Assembly (NCBI GenBank): GCA_036559705.1
Contig: DATBSP010000139.1
Span: forward strand, 62,001 to 126,000
Length of the DNA: 64,000 nucleotides
Direction of reading: 5' to 3'
Source of the DNA: Hyphomicrobium_A sp036559705
GTDB lineage: Bacteria; Pseudomonadota; Alphaproteobacteria; Rhizobiales; Hyphomicrobiaceae
The notes under the pieces were generated by a model that saw nothing but the letters and a program-made list of their open reading frames with translations, was not told the DNA's origin and did no database searches. Below, piece after piece: positions 45,432-55,355 of this stretch; within the stretch, counting starts at the first letter, position 1, and each line of letters opens with the position of its first letter. Made by a program: the position numbers and the translations under genes.

Positions 45432-46925
45432 CTAGCGGACGCCCTGCATCAGCTGCTTTAGCCATGGCACGAGCAGCACCAGCGCCAGCGTTGCAACGCC
45501 GACCATCGCCGCCTGCTGCAGGAAGAATGTCGCGAGCGCGCCGGCGTCGGTGGCGGTGAAGCCGCCACCCAGCACGCCAGCGAGCTTGTTGCCCCAGGCT
45601 GCCGCGAGGAACCATACGCCGAGCACGAGGCCGACTAGACGCTCCGGGGCCAGCCGCGTCATGGTGCTGAGGCCGACGGGGCTGAGCAGCAACTCACCCA
45701 CCGTCTGCAGGAAGAACAGACCGACCAGCCACAGGGGGCTGACGCGGCCGGTGGCGGTCAGCATTGCCGCCGGCACCATGAGCAGGAACGACAGCCCGAG
45801 GAAGAACAGCCCGAGGGCGAACTTCACCGGGCTCGACGGCTGCCGAGATCCCAGCCGCAGCCACAGAATGGCGAACAGGGGCGCCAGCAATATCACGAAC
45901 AGCGGATTGAGCGACTGATACCAGGCAACGGGGAACGACCAGCCGAACAGCTCCGCGCGCGTCAGCTCTAGTCCGAACAGCGCGATGGTGACGCCCGCTT
46001 GCTCGAAGATCGCCCAGAAAACCATAGCGGCGATGAAGAATACGAACACCGCCGCCAGCCGCTGGCCGTTCATGTCGCCGTTCATGGCGAACCACACGAT
46101 CGCCGCGACCGGTAGGAAGAGGAACAACGCACGGAGCCACTGGAAACGCGGATCGTCCGAGAGCAGGGTGAGCACCAGGATGCCGAGCGTGCCGGCGATG
46201 ACGAGCAGGCTCGTGACCCACGAACCCGTCGCCTCGGGCGAGGCGCGGCCGACGTGTGCCAGCCGCCGCGACTGCATGAAGTAGCCGATCAGCCCGAACG
46301 TCATGCCGACGCCGGCGGCACCGAAGCCCCAATGCCAGCTGTCGGCTGGATCGAAGCCGCCCGCCGCCAGCCAGCTCTTGAAGGTGTCGCTCTGCGCCAG
46401 GAACCCGGTCACCAGCGGTGCCAGGAAGCCGCCGATATTGATGCCCATGTAGAAAATGGAAAAGCCGGCGTCGCGGCGCTCATCGTCCCTCTCATAGAGC
46501 CCGCCGACCATCGCGCTGATGTTCGGCTTGAACAGTCCCGTGCCGATGGCGACGAGCCCGAGCCCGACGTAGAAGGAGCTCTCGGCCGGCACCGCCAGCG
46601 AGAAATGGCCCAAGGCGATGATGGCGCCACCGATGAGCACGGCGGCGTGCGCGCCGAGGTAGCGATCGGCGACGTAACCGCCGGGGATCGACAGCAGATA
46701 CACGGCCATCGTGTAGTTGCCGTAGATGCGTGCCGCTTCGACCGTCGATAGCCCGAGGCCGCCCGTCGTCACCGGCGCCACGATGAACAGCGTCAGCAGC
46801 GCGCGCATGCCGTAGTAGGAAAATCGCTCCCACAGCTCGGTGAAGAACAGCGTCGAGAGGCCGCGCGGCTGGCCTGCAAAGACTCCCGCGCCCGTCGCAT
46901 CGGCGCCCCCGGAGGTTACGGCCAT
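45432..46925 (-). CDS. POT-family proton-coupled oligopeptide transporter
   Basis: 497 residues from ATG 46925, twelve to fourteen helices. The POT signature ExxERFxYYGxR is present as ELWERFSYYGMR, followed by GGYVADRYLGAH and FSIFYMGINIGGFLAPLVTG. The family imports di- and tripeptides with protons. Convergent with cimA with an 8-base gap. An upstream in-frame start at 46994 adds only polar residues. Confidence 0.92.
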   Translation of the reverse strand: MAVTSGGADATGAGVFAGQPRGLSTLFFTELWERFSYYGMRALLTLFIVAPVTTGGLGLSTVEAARIYGNYTMAVYLLSIPGGYVADRYLGAHAAVLIGGAIIALGHFSLAVPAESSFYVGLGLVAIGTGLFKPNISAMVGGLYERDDERRDAGFSIFYMGINIGGFLAPLVTGFLAQSDTFKSWLAAGGFDPADSWHWGFGAAGVGMTFGLIGYFMQSRRLAHVGRASPEATGSWVTSLLVIAGTLGILVLTLLSDDPRFQWLRALFLFLPVAAIVWFAMNGDMNGQRLAAVFVFFIAAMVFWAIFEQAGVTIALFGLELTRAELFGWSFPVAWYQSLNPLFVILLAPLFAILWLRLGSRQPSSPVKFALGLFFLGLSFLLMVPAAMLTATGRVSPLWLVGLFFLQTVGELLLSPVGLSTMTRLAPERLVGLVLGVWFLAAAWGNKLAGVLGGGFTATDAGALATFFLQQAAMVGVATLALVLLVPWLKQLMQGVR

Positions 46926-47128
46926 CGTTCGTACTTTGCCCCGCGCGTTTGCTTCTGGTTCAGCAACATCCCGCGAAGGCACGATTGGCGCCAAGCAATT
47001 TTACAGCTCACCAATGATTCGGGCGCAGGCTGGTTGGTCCACAGCTGTTTTGTTGCTGTCGCTGCGGGGTTTCTTAGGACTCAGATAGGCTTGGCAGCCA
47101 CACGCGCTTGCGAAAGGAACTTTGCCGA

Positions 47129-47404
47129 ATGAAGAGCAAGTCGGTTCCTGCTGGTGCAGGAGCATTCGTCCTTGGCTGTCTTGCCTCCACAGCTATGGCT
47201 CGCGACTGGCTGCATAACCCGAGTGCCAACGCGACCCTTGGTTTGCCGCATGCCGCTGCGTTGGCCGTGCCTTTTGTCAACTACGGCATGCGGGCTCAAG
47301 TGCGTATCATTCGCCCGGACGGCGTCTATGAGCTCGGCGAGGATTACTATCGCTACGGCACCGAGGGTCCGGGCGACGTGGACCGCGACAAGAAGGACGA
47401 TTGA
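47129..47404 (+). CDS. Small exported protein, unknown function
   Basis: 91 residues from ATG 47129 with AAAGGA about 9 bases before. A signal-peptide-like start (MKSKSVPAGAGAFVLGCLAS) is followed by a short mature part ending EGPGDVDRDKKDD. No known family. A terminator-like hairpin follows directly. Confidence 0.5.
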   Translation: MKSKSVPAGAGAFVLGCLASTAMARDWLHNPSANATLGLPHAAALAVPFVNYGMRAQVRIIRPDGVYELGEDYYRYGTEGPGDVDRDKKDD

Positions 47405-47411
47405 GATTGCC

Positions 47412-47433
47412 GCGACGCGCGAGCGCGCGTCGC
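47412..47433 (+). terminator. Rho-independent terminator after the small exported gene
   Basis: GCGACGCGCG (47412-47421) pairs perfectly with CGCGCGTCGC (47424-47433) a few bases after the stop at 47404, followed by GCTCTTTC. Strong stem, modest T-run. Confidence 0.6.
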
Positions 47434-47637
47434 GCTCTTTCGCCACACTTGCAGTTCGCCTCCGAGCAAACGCGCTTTTTTGCTCAGCTGCATTACGTGA
47501 GCCGACAATAGCGCCAAGCTATGTTACCGGGCACCAACCATCCCGAGTGCCGTCTGTTGCTCTTGCAAGACAAGCTCGCCAGGATCAATGCGTTGACCAG
47601 GAGGGCGCCGCCGCGGGCGCTCTTTCTGTTTGTGCCG

Positions 47638-48612
<975 letters not shown>

Positions 48613-48694
48613 GTCGGCAGATAGGCGCAAAGGCGAGGGCGGCGCAAGCGTGGCCTGCTGCCTCGTCCCCCGGAACCACACCTGGAGACGGCGG

Positions 48695-49678
48695 TCAGAA
48701 CCAGACGCCCGGCCAGCGATAGCGCGGGCGCATCTCGATGGGTCCGACGCCGACCAGCGAGATGCGCGGGCCCTCGGCGACGTCGAGCGGTGGCATCGGC
48801 GGCACCTGGAAGGCGTTGAGGCGCGCAATGCGTCGATCGGCCGGCGGGGGGTACCGCAGCATTGAGGGTAGTGGCACCTTGCGGGCAGGAACAGGCGGGA
48901 TGAGGTCGTCGAGCGACGTTCCCGGCGAAGCGTCGAGCCGCGACACGGCCGAGGCGAGCCCCAGCGGATCGCCGGTCAGCAGCGCGGCGGCGCGATCGAC
49001 CTCGATCTCCCGCGTGCGCGAAAGGCCGAGCTGCAGTAGCGTCATCAGGGCGGGTGCCAGGATCAGCAGCAGTACGCTCAGCCACGACACCGGCTCCCCG
49101 CCGGAGATGCCACGCAGGATGTTGAGCGCCGCCAGCGCGAGGCCGACGTAGTAGAGCCCTTGGGCGCAGCGGGAGACGAAATCGGCGATGCCGAGCACGA
49201 GGAGATCGCCACGCTGGGCGTGCGCGACCTCGCGCGCCAGCACGCCGGCCACCTCGCGCATGGTCAGCCGTCGTAGGAGGCCCTCGGTGACGGCGATGGC
49301 AAAGCGCTGCGAGGAGCCCACCGAGAAGGCGCTGAGCAGCATGCTCGGCACAACGTAAAGCTGCGGGGCGCCCCGCAGACCGGCGCGGCGGGCAAGCTCG
49401 CTCGTGATCCGGTCGAACTGGGCGAGATCGCCGGCCTGGTAGGGGCGCGCGCCGTAGATACGCATGATCGTCCCGGGCGAGACGCGACTCGCCAGCGCGA
49501 CGACGCCGGCGGTGACGAGCAGGGCGATGAAAATAGCCCCCCTGCCGAACTCCGGCCATAGCACGGCCATCAGCAGGGCGCCAAAGCCCGCCAGCAGCAC
49601 GCCGGCCTGCGCGATATTGGCCAAGGATGCTCGGCGCTCGAGCGGCCGACTCGGATTATTCTCCAGTTCGATGGTCAT
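48695..49678 (-). CDS. HtpX-like (M48) membrane protein with degenerate zinc motif
   Basis: 327 residues. The layout is that of HtpX: two N-terminal helices (about 22-63), the AGDLAQFDRITSELARRAGLRGAPQLYVVP segment, NAFSVG-like LSAFSVGSSQRFAIAVTEGLLRRLT, and two further helices. But the HExxH zinc site reads REVAH (VLAREVAHAQRGDL): the first histidine is Arg. The third-ligand region (SRTREIEVDRAAA) keeps its Glu. Loss of one zinc histidine should abolish proteolysis, so a non-catalytic role is likely. Confidence 0.75.
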   Translation of the reverse strand: MTIELENNPSRPLERRASLANIAQAGVLLAGFGALLMAVLWPEFGRGAIFIALLVTAGVVALASRVSPGTIMRIYGARPYQAGDLAQFDRITSELARRAGLRGAPQLYVVPSMLLSAFSVGSSQRFAIAVTEGLLRRLTMREVAGVLAREVAHAQRGDLLVLGIADFVSRCAQGLYYVGLALAALNILRGISGGEPVSWLSVLLLILAPALMTLLQLGLSRTREIEVDRAAALLTGDPLGLASAVSRLDASPGTSLDDLIPPVPARKVPLPSMLRYPPPADRRIARLNAFQVPPMPPLDVAEGPRISLVGVGPIEMRPRYRWPGVWF

Positions 49679-49712
49679 GCTGGCGATCAGAGCCTAACCC
49701 GCGGGAGGTTGC

Positions 49713-49871
49713 ATGGAAATCTTCATCGCCTTCTTCAATTTTGCGCTCGCCATGTGGCTCGCATGGCGCCACGAGGCCCCGTCGGCCGTCTACGTCTTCT
49801 TCGCCGGACTGGTGTTCACTGCCGCACTCTATCTGCGACACGCGACGGACGCGCTGCCCTTGTCATTTTAG
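49713..49871 (+). CDS. DUF5993-like two-helix membrane protein
   Basis: 52 residues, MEIFIAFFNFALAMWLAWRH then two short hydrophobic helices and ending DALPLSF. GGAGG lies 5 bases before the ATG. It ends 13 bases before the DsbB start and the two form an operon. It looks like the DUF5993 group, small proteins I associate with DsbB-type genes; a partner or assembly factor is plausible. Confidence 0.7.
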   Translation: MEIFIAFFNFALAMWLAWRHEAPSAVYVFFAGLVFTAALYLRHATDALPLSF

Positions 49872-49884
49872 CGAGGCGATAGCG

Positions 49885-50433
49885 GTGGATATGACCCCTC
49901 AGCTCGCGGTTCGGCTGAACGCCCTGGCACTCTACGCCATTTCGGCGGCCCTCCTCCTCGCATTCTACTGGCAGCTCGCCTACGACGAGCTGCCGTGCCC
50001 GCTCTGCCTATTGCAGCGTGTTGCCTTCACGGCGCTGGCGGTCGGCCCGGCCCTCACCATCCGCCATGGTCCGAAGCCGGCGCACTACGGGCTCGTCATC
50101 CTCGCGGCGCTGATGGGCGCCGCCATCGCCTCCCGCCAGATCCTCCTGCACATCATGCCGGACGATGCCGGCTACGGCTCCGCGCTGCTCGGCCTCCACT
50201 TCTACACCTGGGCGTTCCTGTGCTTTGTCGGCGCCATTCTTGCCGCCGCCATCATGCTCACGTTCGACAAGCAGTTCGCGCCGGAAGGCAAGGCTCCGGC
50301 GCGCGGCAGGTTCGAGGAGGTCGCGGTGTGGCTGATCATTGGCGTCACCGCACTCAACGCGGCAAGTGCGCTCATCGAGTGCGGCTTTTCGGGCTGCCCG
50401 GCAAATCCGGTTCGCTACGAGCTGCTCAACTAG
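49885..50433 (+). CDS. dsbB: DsbB-type disulfide bond formation protein
   Basis: 182 residues from GTG 49885, chosen because GAGG is 8 bases upstream; ATG 49891 is the alternative. The first periplasmic CxxC is present (ELPCPLCLLQRVAF). The usual second cysteine pair in the loop between helices 3 and 4 is missing (PDDAGYGSALLGLH). Instead an extra fifth helix ends in CGFSGC (ALIECGFSGCPANP) at the C-terminus. It should pass electrons from a DsbA-like partner to quinone. Convergent with the LOG gene, overlapping 4 bases. Confidence 0.82.
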   Translation: MDMTPQLAVRLNALALYAISAALLLAFYWQLAYDELPCPLCLLQRVAFTALAVGPALTIRHGPKPAHYGLVILAALMGAAIASRQILLHIMPDDAGYGSALLGLHFYTWAFLCFVGAILAAAIMLTFDKQFAPEGKAPARGRFEEVAVWLIIGVTALNAASALIECGFSGCPANPVRYELLN

Positions 50434-51059
50434 AACTTTGCCAGCACCGCTTCATCCGACGGCGCCGGACGGTGGTCCCACGCGCCGGCGATGGTTGGCA
50501 CGATCTTGGCGGCCTCATCGACGACGGTGAAGCGCACGTCGAGGCCCGGACGGATGAAGGTATCCATCTTCATGTGGGTCAGCAGCGCCAGGAAGGGTGT
50601 CCAGAAGCCGTCGATGTTGGCGACGATCACGGGCTTCGTATGACGACCGAGCTGCACCCAGGTCAGCTGCTCGACCAGCTCCTCAAGCGTGCCGACGCCG
50701 CCGGGCAGTGCGACGAACGCGTCAGAGCGCTCGAACATGAGCCGTTTGCGCTCGTGCATGTCCTCGGTGACAATCACCTCGTCGACGTCGCGCATCATGG
50801 CTTCCTTCTCGACGAGGAAGCCGGGGATTATGCCGGTCACGCGGCCACCGTGATCGAGCGTTGAGCGCGCCACTTCGCCCATGAGGCCAAGGCTGCCGCC
50901 GCCGTAGACGAGGCCGACGTCGTTTTGCGCCATCGCGGCGCCGAGGGTGCGTGCGGCTTCCCGGTATGCCGGATTTAGCCCAAGCCCGGAGCCGCAATAG
51001 ACGCAGATGTTGCGTGAAGCTCTGCCGAACTTGGCCCCGTTCAATCTATTCTTGCTCAT
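50430..51059 (-). CDS. LOG-family protein (nucleotide 5'-monophosphate phosphoribohydrolase)
   Basis: 209 residues. The Rossmann-like YVYCGS-type start (ICVYCGSGLG) and the diagnostic PGGxGTxxE motif (ALPGGVGTLEELVEQLTWVQLG) define LOG/TIGR00730. Members release nucleobases from NMPs and in plants and some bacteria activate cytokinins. The physiological substrate here is unknown. Confidence 0.9.
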   Translation of the reverse strand: MSKNRLNGAKFGRASRNICVYCGSGLGLNPAYREAARTLGAAMAQNDVGLVYGGGSLGLMGEVARSTLDHGGRVTGIIPGFLVEKEAMMRDVDEVIVTEDMHERKRLMFERSDAFVALPGGVGTLEELVEQLTWVQLGRHTKPVIVANIDGFWTPFLALLTHMKMDTFIRPGLDVRFTVVDEAAKIVPTIAGAWDHRPAPSDEAVLAKF

Positions 51060-51361
51060 TCAAATTTCCGTTTCTTCTGACTTCAAGTTGTCCCCTGGGG
51101 GACGTTTAATATGGGTATCGCTTTGCCCGTGTGACAGCGCAGCCTACGGTGCGCGCGAGCGTTAATTGCGGCGCACGCTGAGACGGCGGCCACTGCCCTT
51201 CATTCCGCTGTTATCCGCTTTTTCGATGTCAGATTGGCGCGTTGCCGGAGTTGTGCTTAATGGAAGGCGTGAGCTAGGCGGCTGTCTCAAGAACCGCCAT
51301 AAACAAAGGAAGTCCGCGCCGTTTTGGGGCTGGCGAGGACCATCGGGAGCGGAAAACGCTG
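51060..51361. other. Divergent intergenic region
   Basis: 302 bases between the LOG gene and the coiled-coil gene, A+T-richer from 51060 to 51120. It carries a CCCCTGGGG palindrome at about 51091. No gene is supported. Confidence 0.4.
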
Positions 51362-53239
51362 ATGACGGGTATGCGTTCCCTCTTCGTGCTGGCAATGCTC
51401 AGCGCGCCGGTCGCCGCCGCGGCCGACAACGAGGCGCGACAGGTGACGCCGGAGCTGCGCCAGCGCGCGGAGGATCTGGCTGGCGCCGCTTCGCAGCGCT
51501 TCACCGATATTCTCGGCAGCAAGGGGCAGGAGGTCGCGCAAAGCGCCGCGACGCCGGGGGGAACCGACACGCCGCCGCCGGCTGGCACGTTCGCGCCGGT
51601 ATGGGATTGGCTCGCCCGCTCGTCGCAAGCCTACGACGACATAGTGATCACCCAGCTCAAGAACCCGGACGGCTGGACCGTCATCGTGCAGCGTGCCGGT
51701 GATGCAGCGCCGGCACCGGCGCCTGCTCTGCCCGCCGCGCAGGAAGAGCCGCCACCCGAATTGCGCGGATGGAGCGGCCTCGTCGAGATGATGCGCGACT
51801 GGCTGGCGCGCGCCAACCGCTCGTACCGCAACGAGATCGTCAAGCCGCTGCTCGAGCCGACGCAGCCAGGGACACCAGGCGAGGTCGTGCAGCAGCCGGT
51901 GAAATCCGGCGAGGAGATCAAGCGCGAGGCTGAAGCAGCCGACGCCAAGCGCGCCGCAGACGAGGCGGAGGCGCGCCGTAGGTCCCTGCAGGCCAAGCGC
52001 ACGGCCGAGGAAGACGAAGCCAAACGCAAGGCGGGCGTCACCGCGCCGGCCAAGGGCGATGTCGGGCGGATTGAATCCAGACGTGCCGCGGATGCCGAAA
52101 CCAAGCGTGCGGCCGATGAAGCGGAATCCAAGCGCCGGACGGAGGCCCAGGCGGCCGACGCCGAGCGTCGGGCCGATGAAGAAAAGCGGCGCGCCGACGC
52201 GGCTGAAGCCAAACATAGAGCTCAGGCCGAGGCGCGCGCCAGGCTTGTGGAGGAGGCCGCCGAAGCCAGACGCAAGGCGGACGCCGAGGCCAGACGCGTC
52301 GCCGACGACGCGGAGGCCAAACGCAAAGCCGACGAAGCTAAGCGTGTCGCCGACGAGGCGGAAGCCCAACGCAAGGCGGCTGCTGAAGCCCAGACCAAGC
52401 GTGTCGCCGAAGAGGCAGAGAATAAGCGTAAGGCTGACGAAGCCAAACGCGTCGCCGACGAGGCGGAGGCCAAACGCAAGGCCGACGAAGGCAAGCGCCT
52501 TGCAGACGAGGCGGAGGCTGAGCGCAAGGCCGTTGCCGAGGTCGAGGCGGAAGCTAAGCGCAAAGCTGAAATTGAGGCCGAAGCAACGCGCCGCTCGGCC
52601 GTGGCCGCGCGTGTCAAGCAGGCGGAGCGGGCCAAATCCGCCTTGCCTGCTCCTGCGGCACCACAACCGGAAAAGCCTTCGGCATCGGCGCGGTCGGCAG
52701 CAGCCACCCAACCGGAGGCAAAATCGCCGATTGCCGACGCATCACCTCCTGCGTCCGCGACGAAGGAGAATTCAGCTGTCGCCGTTACGCCGTCAGTCCC
52801 CGAGCAGAAGCCGCCTGCACCGCCGGCCGCCAGCGCCGCAGCACCCAAGGCGCGCGAGGAGACCGTCGCAAGTGAATCGGCGCCGCCCACTACCGCCAAG
52901 AAAAAGGCGGGCAAGCGCACGGTTTACAAATCAAAGCCCGGCAACAAGAAGCATGCGAGCGCCTACCGCCAAAAGCGCACCTATGCGCATAAGCAGCATC
53001 GCAAGCCGCGCCACGCCCACGGCCGCAAGCGCGTTTACGCGGCGGAGGTCGCTTACGTCGAGCGCCGCTGCGATTGCCGATGTGGTCGTGAGTTCCAGAA
53101 GCCGCGCAAGCGGCGCCAAGTTGACTGGGGCACCTACGCGCCGCCGCGCGTCTACAAAGAGCGCCGCCATCGCGTACGCATGGTGAAACACGGGCGCGCA
53201 AGCCTTACCTATCGGCACGGCCGCCACTATATTCACTAG
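51362..53239 (+). CDS. Secreted long coiled-coil protein with basic Cys-bearing tail
   Basis: 625 residues. Signal peptide (about 1-21, MTGMRSLFVLAMLSAPVAAA). Residues 22-175 hold two similar segments, each with WDWLARSSQAYDD / RDWLARANRSYRN followed by a Pro-rich stretch. Residues about 180-430 are an uninterrupted TolA-like coiled coil of AKRxADEAE repeats. A Pro/Ala linker (430-515) leads to a Lys/Arg/His/Tyr-rich tail with CDCRCGR (570-576) and YRHGRHYIH at the end. No membrane anchor or enzyme domain. It may bridge envelope layers or bind an anionic polymer; unrecognised. Confidence 0.75.
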   Translation: MTGMRSLFVLAMLSAPVAAAADNEARQVTPELRQRAEDLAGAASQRFTDILGSKGQEVAQSAATPGGTDTPPPAGTFAPVWDWLARSSQAYDDIVITQLKNPDGWTVIVQRAGDAAPAPAPALPAAQEEPPPELRGWSGLVEMMRDWLARANRSYRNEIVKPLLEPTQPGTPGEVVQQPVKSGEEIKREAEAADAKRAADEAEARRRSLQAKRTAEEDEAKRKAGVTAPAKGDVGRIESRRAADAETKRAADEAESKRRTEAQAADAERRADEEKRRADAAEAKHRAQAEARARLVEEAAEARRKADAEARRVADDAEAKRKADEAKRVADEAEAQRKAAAEAQTKRVAEEAENKRKADEAKRVADEAEAKRKADEGKRLADEAEAERKAVAEVEAEAKRKAEIEAEATRRSAVAARVKQAERAKSALPAPAAPQPEKPSASARSAAATQPEAKSPIADASPPASATKENSAVAVTPSVPEQKPPAPPAASAAAPKAREETVASESAPPTTAKKKAGKRTVYKSKPGNKKHASAYRQKRTYAHKQHRKPRHAHGRKRVYAAEVAYVERRCDCRCGREFQKPRKRRQVDWGTYAPPRVYKERRHRVRMVKHGRASLTYRHGRHYIH

Positions 53240-53335
53240 CGGGGGTACCGAACGGCGCGGCTACGGCGGGTTTTCTTGCCACGTGCTGGCGCGGTGCGCC
53301 GCGCACCGCGTCCGCTCTCCAGCCCAGCAGGTCTC

Positions 53336-55276
53336 ATGTCGTTTCCTCCCGCGATCCCGGCCGCTCCCAGCGATGAGCGAGAAGAGGACTATGTTGCGGC
53401 TCGTGCCAGCCATTGGGAGGTCTTCCGCGGGTTGATGCCGCTGGTCTGGCCGGCCGATCGCCCCGACCTGCGCGCGCGTGTCGTGCTCGCTTTCGGCGTG
53501 CTGCTCATTGCCAAGCTCGTCACTGTCGCGGTCCCGATCTTTTACAAGGATGCGACCGACCGGTTGACTGCCGCCGCCGGCACCGGCGGCTTCGATGCCG
53601 GCCAGGGCGCGGCGATGGGCATCATCATGCTCATCCTCGCCTACGGAACGGGGCGCGTCGTCATGATGGCCCTGACGCAGGTGCGCGACGTCATCTTCAC
53701 CGAGGTCGGGCAGAACGCCGTCCGCCAACTCAACAACCGCACCTTCGAGCATCTACATCGTTTGTCGCTGCGTTTTCACCTCGAGCGGCGCACGGGCGGG
53801 CTGTCGCGCGTTATCGAGCGGGCAACGCGCGGCGTCGAGCTGATCATCCGCATGGGCATCCTCAACGTCGTGCCCACCGCACTCGAACTGCTGCTCGTCT
53901 GCGGGCTGCTGCTTTATTATTTCGACTGGCGCTATGTGGCGATCATGCTGGCGACGGTCGCCGTCTACATGTGGTTCACCTTCTCGGCTTCCGAGCGGCG
54001 CATCGCCATCCGCCGCGAGATGAACGACAGCGACACCGAGGCCAACACCAAGGCCATCGACAGCCTCCTCAACTTCGAGACGGTGAAGTACTTCGGCAAC
54101 GAGGAGCTCGAGGCGCGCCGCTTCGACATCTCCATGGCGCGCTACGAGCAGGCGGCAATCAAGACGTTCCGCTCGCTCGGCGTGCTCAACACTGGGCAGG
54201 CGCTCATCTTCACCGTCGGCATGACGGCCTGCATGTTGCTTGCTGCGCGCGGCATCGTTGCCGGTCACCACACGATCGGCGAGTTCGTGATGATCAACGT
54301 GCTGCTGCTGCAGGTCTACATGCCGCTCAACTTCATGGGCATGGTCTACCGGGAGATCAAACAGGGCCTCGTCGACCTCGAAGCCATGTTTGCGCTGCTC
54401 GAGGAGCGCCCCGAGGTCAAGGACCGCCACGGCGCCAAGCCGCTCGTTGCCCACAAGGGCGAAATCCGCTTCGACGACGTGACGTTCGCCTACGACGAGG
54501 GCGGCAGGCGGGTCCTCAACAACGTTTCGTTCGAGGTACCGGCCGGCAAGATGGTCGCCATCGTCGGCCCTTCGGGCGCCGGTAAATCGACGATTGGCCG
54601 CATCCTCTTTCGCTTCTACGATATCGAGAGCGGACGCGTGACCATCGACGGCCAGGAGCTGCGCGACGTGACGCAGAAGAGCCTGCGCCAAGCCATCGGC
54701 GTCGTCCCGCAGGACAGCGTCCTGTTCAACGACACCATCTTTTATAACATCAAATACGGGCGCCCCGAGGCGAGCGACGAGGAGGTCTACGCCGCCGCGC
54801 GGCTGGCGCAGATCGATACCTTCATCCGCGCCCTGCCGCAGGGCTACAAGACCATGGTCGGCGAGCGCGGCCTGAAGCTATCTGGCGGCGAGAAGCAGCG
54901 CGTCGCCATCGCCCGCACCATCCTCAAGGGTCCGCCCATCCTCATCCTTGACGAGGCCACGAGCGCTCTCGATAGTCACACCGAAAAGGATATCCAGGAC
55001 GCGCTCGATCAGGTCGCGCGCGACCGCACCTCGCTTGTCATCGCGCACCGGCTGTCGACGATCGTGCATGCCGACAACATTCTCGTGCTCGACAAGGGCC
55101 GCGTCGTCGAGCAGGGCACGCACGCCGAGCTGATGGCGCAGGGCGGTCTTTACGCCGGCCTGTGGACGCGTCAGCGCCAGGCGGAGAAGGCGCGCGAGGA
55201 ACTGGCGCATGCGCTCGAGGATGCCGAGCGGGCAGGTCTGCGTGCCGAGGACATTCGCCTCATGGCGGCGAAGTAA
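53336..55276 (+). CDS. Atm1-type ABC exporter (half transporter)
   Basis: 646 residues from ATG 53336. Six-helix ABC transmembrane domain (about 50-340, including NTKAIDSLLNFETVKYFGNEELEARR), then an ATPase: Walker A GPSGAGKST, Q-loop VVPQDSVLFNDT, signature LSGGEKQRVAIAR, Walker B ILILDEATSALD and H-loop AHRL. The NFETVKYFGNE segment is the glutathione-binding signature of Atm1/ABCB7-type exporters of glutathione-bound sulfur or metal complexes. A homodimer is expected. Confidence 0.92.
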   Translation: MSFPPAIPAAPSDEREEDYVAARASHWEVFRGLMPLVWPADRPDLRARVVLAFGVLLIAKLVTVAVPIFYKDATDRLTAAAGTGGFDAGQGAAMGIIMLILAYGTGRVVMMALTQVRDVIFTEVGQNAVRQLNNRTFEHLHRLSLRFHLERRTGGLSRVIERATRGVELIIRMGILNVVPTALELLLVCGLLLYYFDWRYVAIMLATVAVYMWFTFSASERRIAIRREMNDSDTEANTKAIDSLLNFETVKYFGNEELEARRFDISMARYEQAAIKTFRSLGVLNTGQALIFTVGMTACMLLAARGIVAGHHTIGEFVMINVLLLQVYMPLNFMGMVYREIKQGLVDLEAMFALLEERPEVKDRHGAKPLVAHKGEIRFDDVTFAYDEGGRRVLNNVSFEVPAGKMVAIVGPSGAGKSTIGRILFRFYDIESGRVTIDGQELRDVTQKSLRQAIGVVPQDSVLFNDTIFYNIKYGRPEASDEEVYAAARLAQIDTFIRALPQGYKTMVGERGLKLSGGEKQRVAIARTILKGPPILILDEATSALDSHTEKDIQDALDQVARDRTSLVIAHRLSTIVHADNILVLDKGRVVEQGTHAELMAQGGLYAGLWTRQRQAEKAREELAHALEDAERAGLRAEDIRLMAAK

Positions 55277-55282
55277 AAAGAA

Positions 55283-55306
55283 GCCGGCCGCGGGAGAGCG
55301 GCCGGC
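55283..55306 (-). terminator. Rho-independent terminator
   Basis: GCCGGCCGC (55283-55291) pairs with GCGGCCGGC (55298-55306). Read on the minus strand the hairpin is followed by TTCTTTTTA, so it terminates the pseudoazurin transcript; it also lies right after the ABC stop and may work on both strands. Confidence 0.75.
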
Positions 55307-55355
55307 ACGGGCAGACGGCTCGCGGGTGCCATCCAGGGAGTGCCGTCTGCACCGA

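Noticed and set aside
55171..55355. Extension of pseudoazurin beyond its expected end
   Set aside because: The frame runs through the terminator hairpin into the ABC gene; read as shadow, not protein.
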